The notes beneath the pieces were generated by a model. It saw only the letters and a list, made by a program, of their open reading frames with translations, was not told the origin of the DNA and did no database searches. The translations under genes and the position numbers were made by a program. Positions 45,071 to 52,534 of a stretch of 64,000 nucleotides of DNA are shown piece after piece. Source of the DNA: Aliihoeflea sp052435735 (lineage in GTDB: Bacteria > Pseudomonadota > Alphaproteobacteria > Rhizobiales > Rhizobiaceae); contig JBQVNB010000016.1 in assembly GCA_052435735.1 (NCBI GenBank), positions 51,804 through 115,803 of the forward strand, given 5' to 3'. Numbering within the stretch: position 1 is the stretch's first letter; every line of letters starts with the position of its first letter.

Positions 45071-45675
45071 CCCACTTGCCGTTTATCCAGCAATCGTGCG
45101 GCGACGTGATCGCCGAGACTGCGCATCTGTCGACGGCAGAGTTTGGCGCCTACCAGTTGCTCGCCTTCGCGTTCTGGCAGCATGGCGCCTTGCCGGATGA
45201 CGACATGCGCCTTGCCCGGATCGTGCGGGCGACGCCAGAGGAGTGGGCCGCAATGCGGCCTGCTCTCTGCGAACTGTTCGGGATCGACTGGAACCCGGAA
45301 CGGCTCGCCAAGCGGCGCATGGAAGTCGAAAGCCTGCACCTGAAGAACAAGGCGAACGGCAGGAAGGGCGCTCGCAAGAGATGGAACCCCGATGGCGAGG
45401 CTAATGGCGAGGCCAATGGCGAGGCTATTAGCCGGGCTAATGGCGAGGCCAATAGCAACCATAACCATAACCATATGGCCCCGGCTTATGAAGGAAAGGC
45501 ACTGCCCTATACGCACACACGCGCGAGAGACGAGCTTATCCCGGTCCCTCGCTCGCAAGCTGATGGACAGGCGATATTGAGCAATGCGGGCGTGTTTCCG
45601 GGCGACTTCGGCACCCTGCTTCCCAAGCTGATGCGAGGCGAGTTGAGCCAGTCAGAACTGGACGCGGCAGCATGA
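45067..45675 (+). CDS. DUF1376 (YdaU-like) phage replication-type protein
   Basis: The 202-residue protein has an N-terminal DUF1376 domain (residues about 3-95: FIQQSCGDVIAETAHLSTAEFGAYQLL, FGIDWNPERL). A low-complexity linker follows (GEANGEANGEA..., then NHNHNH), then a C-terminal segment. In many phages DUF1376 genes occupy the lambda O replication-initiator position. The linker is encoded by iteron-like DNA repeats, as in the lambda O gene, so the origin may lie inside this gene (inference). It is coupled to neighbours by ATGA overlaps on both sides. Confidence 0.8.
   Translation: MTHLPFIQQSCGDVIAETAHLSTAEFGAYQLLAFAFWQHGALPDDDMRLARIVRATPEEWAAMRPALCELFGIDWNPERLAKRRMEVESLHLKNKANGRKGARKRWNPDGEANGEANGEAISRANGEANSNHNHNHMAPAYEGKALPYTHTRARDELIPVPRSQADGQAILSNAGVFPGDFGTLLPKLMRGELSQSELDAAA
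45394..45474. repeat. Iteron-like 12-bp repeats plus AT-rich hexamer repeats inside the DUF1376 gene
   Basis: Five 12-bp units of the type GGCGAGGCYAAT start at 45394, 45406, 45418, 45430 (diverged) and 45442. Three exact AACCAT hexamers follow (45457-45474). Repeats followed by an easily melted A/T-richer stretch within a replication gene resemble the lambda origin. They could also be a simple coding repeat. Confidence 0.55.
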
Positions 45676-45860
45676 TCGTCACCCTGTTCATCGCCGCTGC
45701 ATTCGTGATCGGCTTCCTGATCGGCGAGAACCGCGCCGTCCGTCAGGCAAACGACATCCTGGACGCAAACACCAAGGTTCTGCTGGAGGCGATCGGCGGC
45801 GAACCGCCAGCGATTGCTGATCTCGACGAGGTTGGGGACGATCGGCCGACGCTCCACTGA
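45672..45860 (+). CDS. Small membrane protein of the element
   Basis: The 62-residue protein has one N-terminal membrane helix (MIVTLFIAAAFVIGFLIG) and a short helical acidic cytoplasmic part. It overlaps the DUF1376 stop by four bases. Function not recognised. It might be a superinfection or lysis-related peptide, but it has no holin-specific trait and a single helix is not diagnostic. Confidence 0.5.
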   Translation: MIVTLFIAAAFVIGFLIGENRAVRQANDILDANTKVLLEAIGGEPPAIADLDEVGDDRPTLH

Positions 45861-45890
45861 TAGATGGCAACGTGAAACGAGACGACCTAT

Positions 45891-45913
45891 ATTGTTCGAT
45901 AATAGTGAACAAT
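45891..45913. promoter_or_regulatory. Palindrome before the head-tail adaptor gene
   Basis: ATTGTTC and GAACAAT arms are separated by nine bases in an AT-rich gap in front of the structural genes. Likely operator or promoter element for the late module; no known factor matched. Confidence 0.4.
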
Positions 45914-45927
45914 TGTCGGATCACCTC

Positions 45928-46275
45928 ATGAGCTTGAATCCGTGGAAGCCGCAGCGCGTTAGTAACATGCGCGAGCGCATAGTTCTCAAGGCGCCGGGCG
46001 AACCTCTGCCGCCAAACGAATTTGGCGAAGTGCTCTTCGGACCCGACATAGAGCGTCCTGTGAATGCACGAGCCGAGCCGATCAAGGGCGATGAAGTCCT
46101 CGCAGCCGGCGGCATCGGAGCCTACCACGAACTCACATTTCACATTCGCTACCGCGACGACGTGCGTTCACACTGGACAATCGAGTGGCGAGGCCAGTCG
46201 TTCAACATCAAAGCCATGCGCAATGTCGACGAGCGCAGGCGGTTCCTGTCCATCGAAGCTGTGGGGGCCGCCTAG
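45928..46275 (+). CDS. Phage head-tail adaptor (head closure) protein
   Basis: The product is about 115 residues and resembles SPP1 gp16-type head-closure proteins (PF05521): MRERIVLKAPGEPLPPNEFGE at the start, then a ring-forming beta core ending HWTIEWRGQSFNIKAMRNVDERRRFLSIEAV. It would close the capsid and receive a tail. The start is uncertain (ATG 45928 chosen; ATG 45967 also fits and begins at the family core). It opens the structural module after the early operon. Confidence 0.8.
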   Translation: MSLNPWKPQRVSNMRERIVLKAPGEPLPPNEFGEVLFGPDIERPVNARAEPIKGDEVLAAGGIGAYHELTFHIRYRDDVRSHWTIEWRGQSFNIKAMRNVDERRRFLSIEAVGAA

Positions 46276-46280
46276 CGATT

Positions 46281-46318
46281 GTTGCAAACGCAACTATTGT
46301 AACGTAATATCGTTACAA
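46281..46318. promoter_or_regulatory. Two palindromes before the connector gene
   Basis: GTTGC-AAAC-GCAAC (46281-46294) is followed by the stronger TTGTAACG-TAATAT-CGTTACAA (46297-46318, perfect 8-bp arms). Both lie in the 59-base gap before the head-tail connector gene. The AT-rich centre and symmetry suggest an operator for a dimeric regulator. Confidence 0.45.
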
Positions 46319-46334
46319 ATCACGGAAATCACCC

Positions 46335-46847
46335 ATGGCCTTTGTGCGCATCCCGGCTGCAGCCACCGGCGCCTTTGATCTCGAAGCCCTCAAGCTTCAT
46401 GCGCGCGTCGATACTGATGACGAAGACACTGCCCTTCAACTGATGGGGCGCACGGCAACCCATGAGATCGAAGCCTATTGCGACATCGCGCTGCTACGGC
46501 AGACGATCATCGTCACTGTCGATGTAGCCAGTGAGCCGGTCCTGTTGCCGGTCGGCCCGCTCGCTCCTGATGCAGTCGTGTCGATCGATGGCGAGCCTAT
46601 CAACGGCGCCGTGACGGCAGGGCGCTATCCAGCACTCACATTCCCCGACGACATCACCGGCACTGTCAGCGTGTCCTACGAGGCAGGCTATGGCGACGAG
46701 CCATCCGACATCCCCGCTGATCTGCAGTATGCCGTCATCGACCACGCATCGCGCCTGTATGACGTGCGAGGGGCAGACGATGGCGAGCAAGGTCTAAGCG
46801 TCGCCGCTGCCCGCATCTGCGCTCGATATCGACGAGTGCGGACATGA
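46335..46847 (+). CDS. Phage head-tail connector protein (gp6-like)
   Basis: The 170-residue protein fits the gp6/YqbG-like connector family (PF05135): an N-terminal FDLEALKLHARVDTDDEDTALQLMGRTATHEIEAYC helical signature and a later VSYEAGYGDEPSDIPADLQYAVIDHASRLYD block. Connectors assemble below the portal and join the head to the tail. Its stop overlaps the terminase start by four bases (ATGA). Confidence 0.85.
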   Translation: MAFVRIPAAATGAFDLEALKLHARVDTDDEDTALQLMGRTATHEIEAYCDIALLRQTIIVTVDVASEPVLLPVGPLAPDAVVSIDGEPINGAVTAGRYPALTFPDDITGTVSVSYEAGYGDEPSDIPADLQYAVIDHASRLYDVRGADDGEQGLSVAAARICARYRRVRT

Positions 46848-48448
46848 CGAAGCGCAAGGCTGCAACTGGTCCCAATGCCCGGAAATCCTCAAAGCAGGGG
46901 GACCGGCGGTCGGACTGTTCTTTTTTCACTCACGACATTGCCGAGGCCGCGATCGGGTTTCTGGAGACGCTGAACGTCCCGGAAGGACCGCGCGCGGGGC
47001 ATCCTCTTGTCCTGGCTGAATATCAAAAGAAGTTCGTTCGCGGCGCTCTGGCGCCTGATGTCATGGTTGGCGTTCTGTCGATCGGTCGCGGCAATGCGAA
47101 GACGGCTCTTGCGGCTGGCATCGCGCTCGGCAGTGTCATGGGGAAATGGGATTCGCAGCCTAAGCGCGAAATCATCCTCGCTGCCCGCAATCGAGATCAG
47201 GCCCGCACCGCCTTTCAGTTCGTCGTCGGCTTCATGCAGGGCTTGCCGGAAGACGAGCAAGAGCTTTTCCAAGTCCGGTTCGGCTACAAGCTGGAGGTCG
47301 AATATCAGGCCAATGGCGGCGGCTTGGTTCGCGTCATCCCGGCCGATGGCAAGTCCATTCTCGGCGGCGCACCGACGCTCGCCATCATGGACGAACGGGC
47401 CGCATGGGAACGCGAGAAGGGCGACAATCTCGAAAACGCGATCTTGTCCGGTCTCGGCAAGCGCGATGGCCGAGCGCTCATCATCTCGACATCGGCGCCC
47501 GACGACGCCAACACGTTCTCGCGCTGGCTGGATGAACCGCCGCCCGGTTCGTATGTGCAGGAGCATCGCCCGCCGCCCGGCCTTCCTGCCGACGATCTCG
47601 AAAGCCTTCTGATCGCCAATCCCGGCGCCGTGGAAGGCATCGGCGCATCACCTGAATGGCTGGTCGGGCAGGCCCGTCGCGCCATCGCTCGCGGCGGCTC
47701 GGCGCTGTCTTCCTTCCGCAATCTCAATCGCAATGAGCGCGTGTCGACGGAAGATCGTTCGATGCTCGTCACGATCGACGAATGGATGTCGGCCGAAGTT
47801 GCCGGCGACGATCTGCCCGCCCGTTCCGGCCCCTGCATTCTCGGCGTCGATCTCGGCGGTTCCCGATCGATGTCGGCAGCGGCGTTCTTCTGGCCTGATA
47901 CGGGCCGGCTGGAGGCGCTAGGCTCTTTCCCCGCTGTTCCCTCGCTTGCCGATCGTGGCGCGTCTGATGGCGTCTCTGGGCGCTATGTCGAGATGCAGGA
48001 GCGCGGCGAGCTATCCGTGCTTGGCGAGGCCACTGTGCCGCCCGGCCCATGGCTGGCGCAGATCGTCCGTCATCTCGACGGCGCCGAGGTCGCGTGCATC
48101 GTCGGCGATCGGTTCCGGTTCGCAGAGTTTTGCGAGGCGATCGACAAGGCCGGTCTGTCCCGCGTCTGGTTCATTCAGCGCGGCTTTGGCTGGCGTGACG
48201 GTTCGGAAGACATCGAGCGCTTTCGCCGTGCTCTGTTCGATGGCGAGATGAAGGTCGCGCCGTCCCTGTTGCTGCGCTCGGCATTCGCGGACGCCATCAC
48301 GCTCGTCGACCCCGCCGGCAATCACAAGCTCGCCAAGGCCCGCTCGCTTGGTCGCATCGATGCGGCTGCAGCAACCGTCCTGGCTGTTGCCGAGGGAATG
48401 CGCCGCAAGGCCGCGCCCACGCGGAAAGCGAGGGTGGCATGGCTCTAA
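46844..48448 (+). CDS. terL: Phage terminase large subunit
   Basis: The 534-residue packaging motor has an N-terminal ATPase with an atypical Walker A, SIGRGNAKT (residues 79-87), and Walker B LAIMDE (Asp183, Glu184), followed by the coupling motif IISTSAP. The C-terminal nuclease has Asp336 in LGVDLGGS and a second acidic motif in CIVGDRFRF. Together with a cos- or pac-recognising partner it cuts and packages DNA. No small terminase was recognised next to it; the HNH gene follows with a 10-base overlap, as in HK97-type cos systems. Confidence 0.93.
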   Translation: MTKRKAATGPNARKSSKQGDRRSDCSFFTHDIAEAAIGFLETLNVPEGPRAGHPLVLAEYQKKFVRGALAPDVMVGVLSIGRGNAKTALAAGIALGSVMGKWDSQPKREIILAARNRDQARTAFQFVVGFMQGLPEDEQELFQVRFGYKLEVEYQANGGGLVRVIPADGKSILGGAPTLAIMDERAAWEREKGDNLENAILSGLGKRDGRALIISTSAPDDANTFSRWLDEPPPGSYVQEHRPPPGLPADDLESLLIANPGAVEGIGASPEWLVGQARRAIARGGSALSSFRNLNRNERVSTEDRSMLVTIDEWMSAEVAGDDLPARSGPCILGVDLGGSRSMSAAAFFWPDTGRLEALGSFPAVPSLADRGASDGVSGRYVEMQERGELSVLGEATVPPGPWLAQIVRHLDGAEVACIVGDRFRFAEFCEAIDKAGLSRVWFIQRGFGWRDGSEDIERFRRALFDGEMKVAPSLLLRSAFADAITLVDPAGNHKLAKARSLGRIDAAAATVLAVAEGMRRKAAPTRKARVAWL

Positions 48449-48786
48449 GAGACGAATATCGCCGCTATTCACGGCCGGTCCTGAAAACGAAGCGCTGGCA
48501 AGTTCTTCGGCAGGAAGTGCTGGAGCGCGACAACTGGCAATGCGTGAAGTGCGGCACTCGTCGCGGCCGGCTTGAAGTCGACCACGTCCGACCGGTTCGC
48601 AATGCGCCGGAACGCGCTTTCGACAAGCGCAATCTGCAGTCGCTTTGCGGTCCCTGTCACACACGAAAAACCCGCGTCGAGTGCGGGCACCCCGAACCCT
48701 CCCCGGAACGCCGGGCGTGGGCATCAGCCGTCGCGTCGATGACGGCAGTCTCAACCCGGCAAAAGGAGAACTCAAATGCTGGATAG
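48439..48786 (+). CDS. HNH endonuclease
   Basis: The 115-residue protein has the packaging-type HNH motif: zinc pairs Cys35/Cys38 and Cys70/Cys73, with Asp48-His49 (VDHVRPV), Asn65 and His74. In HK97-like phages and cfPICIs an HNH protein next to the terminase is needed for cos cleavage. It overlaps terL by 10 bases and the capsid gene by 11, so it is embedded in the packaging operon rather than being a homing insertion. Confidence 0.9.
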   Translation: MALRDEYRRYSRPVLKTKRWQVLRQEVLERDNWQCVKCGTRRGRLEVDHVRPVRNAPERAFDKRNLQSLCGPCHTRKTRVECGHPEPSPERRAWASAVASMTAVSTRQKENSNAG

Positions 48787-50011
48787 TGTCAAAATCGCTC
48801 GTCGTCAGTCGGAAATCCGGCAGGCGCTTGCGGGACTGGTCGGCAAGGACAAGCCGTCCGAGGACGAAACCCGCTCCATGGAAGCCATGGACGCGGAATA
48901 TCGCACGAACGAAACCCGCTATCGTGCAGCGCTCGTCGCCGAGGATCAGGAACGCCGAGACGCTGGCGCTGATCTCGAAACCCGGTCGGATCGCGAATAT
49001 GCCGAGTTGGTCGGCAAGTTCGAGCTTCGCCAGATCGCCTTTGCGCTCGACGAGGGCCGGGCGCTGGACGGCGCGACGAAAGAGATCGTCGACGAGTTGC
49101 GCTCGCGTGGGGGCTATCAGGGCATCCCGATCCCGCTTGCGGCTCTGGAAACCCGCGCTGGCGAAACCGTCGCGGCGGACGTTCCGAACCCGAAGACCAT
49201 CCGCCCGATCATCGATCGCATCTTTCCGGGAAGTGTTGCCGAACGTCTCGGCATTCAGCGCATCAGCATCACGTCTGGCGAACTTGCGTTCCCGGTCGCG
49301 ACCGCTGGCGCCGTCTTCGGCTGGCAGACCACCGAACTCGCCAATGTCGGCGCGGCATCGGAATATCAGACTGCCGAGCGCAGCTTGAACCCCGATCACA
49401 CCGGCGGCGCGCAGATGGTCATCAGCCGCAAGGCACTGAAACAGTCGGGCGAAGGGCTGGAAGCGGCCATCCGTCGCGACCTGAATGCGGTCATCGGCGC
49501 CGAACTCGATCGTGTCGTCGTCAACGGCTCTGGCGCTGCAGGCGAACCGCTCGGCATTATTCCCGGCGCGGCCACCTACGGCATCGCGTCAACGGCAGTC
49601 GGCGCCGCCGCAACCTGGTCCGCGTTCCGGGCCGAAGTCGTCGCCTTCATGCAGGCGAACGCCATCACGTCGGCAAGCCAAGTCAATCTCGGCTTTGACC
49701 CGGCAATTTGGGCCGAACTCGACGACACGCTTATCGATGGCACGGCAGTCTCGGAATGGGATCGCCTGACGAAGCATGTCGGCACCCCGGCGATCAGCAA
49801 CGTCATCCCGGACGAAACCGCCATCATGGCCGCGACCGTGCAGGGCATCGCGCCCGGCTATCTCGGCATTTATGGCGGCGTCGACCTGATCCGCGACCCT
49901 TATACCAAGGCCGGCTCTGGCGCCCTTGTCCTGACTGGCTTGGTCACAGCGGACTTTACCGTCCCGCGCGGTCTGCAGACGCGCATCCTGACCGGCATCG
50001 GAGCGCCGTAA
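48776..50011 (+). CDS. Major capsid protein, HK97 family
   Basis: The 411-residue protein has an N-terminal coiled-coil scaffold-like delta domain (about 1-95, Glu/Arg-rich) then the HK97 fold: LGIQRISITSGELAFPVAT, the P-domain GAASEYQTAERSLNPDHTGG, ISRKALKQS and ALVLTGLVTADFTVPRG near the end. The delta domain is normally removed by the protease encoded next. Presence of a dedicated capsid means the element can build its own heads. Confidence 0.93.
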   Translation: MLDSVKIARRQSEIRQALAGLVGKDKPSEDETRSMEAMDAEYRTNETRYRAALVAEDQERRDAGADLETRSDREYAELVGKFELRQIAFALDEGRALDGATKEIVDELRSRGGYQGIPIPLAALETRAGETVAADVPNPKTIRPIIDRIFPGSVAERLGIQRISITSGELAFPVATAGAVFGWQTTELANVGAASEYQTAERSLNPDHTGGAQMVISRKALKQSGEGLEAAIRRDLNAVIGAELDRVVVNGSGAAGEPLGIIPGAATYGIASTAVGAAATWSAFRAEVVAFMQANAITSASQVNLGFDPAIWAELDDTLIDGTAVSEWDRLTKHVGTPAISNVIPDETAIMAATVQGIAPGYLGIYGGVDLIRDPYTKAGSGALVLTGLVTADFTVPRGLQTRILTGIGAP

Positions 50012-50559
50012 TGCTTTGGGGATCGTCGCACGGCGCATTGGAACTGCGCACCGAGGGCGGGGCAACCCACCTTCGCGCGACGTTCCCCTATGGCGTCGAA
50101 ACCGAACTGGCAGAGGGGCGGCTTGAAGTCGTCGCCCCTCGCGCCTTTGCGGGCCGGATCGAAGCGGGCGAAGACATTCACCTGCTTTCCGGCCACGATT
50201 ACAACAAGCCGCTCGCGTCCCGCGCGGCCGGCACCCTGCAGCTATCTGACACCGATCAGGCGCTCACGATCGAGGCCACGATCGACGGCTCGACTTCATG
50301 GGCGCGTGACTTCCTCGCTGCACATGCTGCCGGTCTCATTCGCGGCCTGTCGCCCGGCTTCCGCGTCGCCAATGGCGGCGAACGGATCGAACGTCGCGCC
50401 AACGGCTTGCTGCGCACCGTCATGGCGGCGGCGCTATTCGAGGTTTCGGCAGTCACGCGCCCGGCCTATCCCGCCGCGCAAATCGAAGCGCGAAGCTGGG
50501 AAGCCGAGAAACCGGCAAATTTGCCGCTTATTCATCCGCTCAATCGCTGGAGGCTCTGA
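50011..50559 (+). CDS. HK97-type prohead protease
   Basis: The 182-residue serine protease (peptidase U35 type) has the His motif LLSGHDYNKPLASRAAG and the catalytic Ser in GLIRGLSPGFRV, followed by LFEVSAVTRPAYPAAQIEAR, the family's C-terminal block. Its ATG overlaps the capsid stop by one base (TAATG) and its stop overlaps the portal ATG by one base. It matures the capsid delta domain. Confidence 0.93.
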   Translation: MLWGSSHGALELRTEGGATHLRATFPYGVETELAEGRLEVVAPRAFAGRIEAGEDIHLLSGHDYNKPLASRAAGTLQLSDTDQALTIEATIDGSTSWARDFLAAHAAGLIRGLSPGFRVANGGERIERRANGLLRTVMAAALFEVSAVTRPAYPAAQIEARSWEAEKPANLPLIHPLNRWRL

Positions 50560-50603
50560 TGGGAATGCTCGACATCTTCCGGCGGAAGTCGGCAAATTTG
50601 CCG
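50513..50603. repeat. Twin 14-bp palindromes at the protease-portal junction
   Basis: CGGCAAATTTGCCG occurs at 50513-50526 and again at 50590-50603, 77 bases apart. Both are perfect palindromes and lie inside coding sequence (protease C-terminus and portal N-terminus). Possible roles are a protein-binding pair, a packaging signal or a recombination boundary. Confidence 0.5.
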
Positions 50604-51635
50604 AGTTATGAAAACCGCTCTGTCCCGGTCGGCTACACCGCCGCGCTGATGGCGGCGCGCGAAAGCTGGATCAGCGGCCATTCCGGTCTCGCCGAGATCA
50701 CGGCAGCGGTTCAAACCTCTGTCAGCCTATGGGAAAGCGGCCTTGCGCTTGCGGACGTGACCGGCACAGATCTCTTGACCCGGCGCACCATGGCGATGAC
50801 GGCGCGGTCCCTGGCCTTGCGCGGCGAAGTCGTCTTCCTGGTCGCCGATCGCCTGATCCCGGCAACCGATTGGGATTTGTCGACGAGGTTCGGCGAACCG
50901 CGCGCTTATCGCATCAGTGTCCCGGAAATCGGCGGCGGTCGATCGCAGACCGCGCTTGCGGCCGAAGTTCTGCACTTTCGCATCGGCGTCGATCCGTCAA
51001 CGCCATGGGCCGGCTCGGCACCCTTGCGCCGCGCGCGCCTGTCGGCGGAACTGCTGGAAGAAGTCGAAACCGCATTGCGCGATGTCTTCCGCGACGCGCC
51101 GCTCGGCTCGCAGATTGTCCCGGTCCCGGAAGGAACGTCCGACGACATGGCCGCGATGCGATCGAGCTTTCGCGGGCGTCGCGGCGCAACACTCGTCATC
51201 GAGGGCGTAGCGCAGGCGGTCGGCGCCGGTATGCACCCGCAACTCGGCAAATCCCCAGATCAGCTATCGCCCGATCTGGAGCGCACCCTTATCGACAAGC
51301 TGCTCACCAGCGCCAAGGGCGAGGTCTATGGCGTCTTCGGCGTCCTGCCCGGTCTGGTGAACCCCGCGACCACCGGCCCGCTTGTGCGGGAAGCGCAGCG
51401 GCACCTGGCGCAGCTTGTCCTGCAGCCGATCGCCAACGTCATGGCCGAGGAAGTGACCGACAAGCTCGGCGGCAATGTCGCGATCGACGTGGTGCGGCCG
51501 ATGCAGGCATTCGACCACGGCGGCAAGGCCCGCGCCGTCTCAACGATGCTGCAGGCGATGGCAACCGCAAAGGAGGCAGGACTGGACCCCGCGACCGTAA
51601 AGGACGCGATGCAGTTCATCGATTGGGCGGAGTAG
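50559..51635 (+). CDS. Phage portal protein
   Basis: The 358-residue protein starts MGMLDIFRRKSANLPSYE and contains the portal-like AALMAARESWISGHSGLAEITAAVQTSVSLWESGLALADV and VLHFRIG. A C-terminal helical wing follows (LVREAQRHLAQLVLQPIANVMAEEV). It is somewhat shorter than typical HK97-type portals (about 400 residues). It forms the dodecameric DNA gate at one capsid vertex. Position after capsid and protease is reversed relative to the common portal-protease-capsid order. Confidence 0.85.
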   Translation: MGMLDIFRRKSANLPSYENRSVPVGYTAALMAARESWISGHSGLAEITAAVQTSVSLWESGLALADVTGTDLLTRRTMAMTARSLALRGEVVFLVADRLIPATDWDLSTRFGEPRAYRISVPEIGGGRSQTALAAEVLHFRIGVDPSTPWAGSAPLRRARLSAELLEEVETALRDVFRDAPLGSQIVPVPEGTSDDMAAMRSSFRGRRGATLVIEGVAQAVGAGMHPQLGKSPDQLSPDLERTLIDKLLTSAKGEVYGVFGVLPGLVNPATTGPLVREAQRHLAQLVLQPIANVMAEEVTDKLGGNVAIDVVRPMQAFDHGGKARAVSTMLQAMATAKEAGLDPATVKDAMQFIDWAE

Positions 51636-51639
51636 TGCG

Positions 51640-52140
51640 ATGCTGTCTCGGCTGTCATGGACGCCACCGCACGAAATCAAGCGACCCGTCGCGCGCCCAC
51701 GTCGAATCAATGTCGATCGGCGCCGTCACCTTGTTGATACCGTCGCTGCCATCCTGAAAACCGGAGATCCGACCCCGTTCGCCTTCGAGGCCACATGCCG
51801 GCACGCTCTGCGCTCAAAGCTATGTCTGGAGGGCTGGAAATGGCACGATGCCGACGCTCTGTCCGTCGAGATTGTAAGAACGGCGCTTAACCGCATCGGC
51901 GCTCGCCGCCCGACATGGGCAGAAGGCCAGCCAGAGTATGTGCAGAACGGCGCCGGGGCCCTAATCGAGCGCAGCCGTTGCGTTCGTTGCCACAAGCCGC
52001 TGCCGGAAGGCCACTTCAAGTTCTGCAGCTCTCTGTGCGGGCAGTCTCATCGCGAGATCATCGGGCGGCGCCACACCATGGCCGAGGATCGTTTAGTCGA
52101 TACCATCGTGAACCCAAGGCGATATTCGCAATGGTTCTAA
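51640..52140 (+). CDS. Unknown element protein with one Cys4 zinc module
   Basis: The 166-residue protein was not recognised as a family. The N-terminal two thirds are Arg-rich and helical (HLVDTVAAILKTG, CRHALRSKLCLEGWKWHDADALSVEIVRTALNRIG). The C-terminal part has a Cys4 module: Cys114, Cys117, Cys129, Cys133 (CxxC-x11-CxxxC). The same module occurs three times in the next protein. GGAG precedes ATG 51640. A small-terminase role is conceivable from size, but nothing proves it. Confidence 0.6.
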   Translation: MLSRLSWTPPHEIKRPVARPRRINVDRRRHLVDTVAAILKTGDPTPFAFEATCRHALRSKLCLEGWKWHDADALSVEIVRTALNRIGARRPTWAEGQPEYVQNGAGALIERSRCVRCHKPLPEGHFKFCSSLCGQSHREIIGRRHTMAEDRLVDTIVNPRRYSQWF

Positions 52141-52532
52141 ATCTGGACGATCTTCGCGGGCCGGAGTGCGAGTGGTGCGGCACATCTATTGAACACAAGC
52201 GGCCCGACGCACGACATTGCAGCCGCAAATGTACGACCGCTCACCGCGTCGAGATCAGGCGGCTTGCCAAGATCGATGAAAAGGCCACGAGGGCACCTTG
52301 CCCGGTTTGCCGCACGCCTATCCCTGCCGAGACGAACGGGAACCGCATCTATTGTTCATCACGGTGCAGGGGCAGGGCGGCATATAAGAAGCGCGTAGCC
52401 CGGCAACCGCATCCGAAAGCTTGCCAGCATTGCGGGACGTGGTTCAACGCCTACTATTCGCATCAGCGCTTTTGCAGCGGATGGTGCAAGGCGATGAAAG
52501 AACCGAGCGGTTTCGCTAGACGGGCAGGCTGA
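52131..52532 (+). CDS. Unknown element protein with three tandem Cys4 zinc modules
   Basis: The 133-residue protein consists of three CxxC-x13/14-CxxxC modules: Cys13/16/30/34, Cys57/60/75/79 and Cys98/101/115/119, with Arg/Lys-rich spacers. Each looks like a treble-clef zinc ribbon and suggests nucleic-acid binding. It overlaps the previous gene by 10 bases. Upstream in-frame extension into that gene is rejected because the ATG 52131 begins the first module's natural N-terminus. Function unknown. Confidence 0.65.
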   Translation: MVLNLDDLRGPECEWCGTSIEHKRPDARHCSRKCTTAHRVEIRRLAKIDEKATRAPCPVCRTPIPAETNGNRIYCSSRCRGRAAYKKRVARQPHPKACQHCGTWFNAYYSHQRFCSGWCKAMKEPSGFARRAG

Positions 52533-52534
52533 CC

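Noticed and set aside
45418..45474. CRISPR array
   Set aside because: The repeats are 12- and 6-bp contiguous coding repeats without spacers; no cas genes are in the window.
48439..48786. HNH gene as a homing endonuclease or group I intron insertion
   Set aside because: It overlaps both neighbours by about 10 bases within the packaging operon and interrupts nothing, as expected for a packaging HNH.
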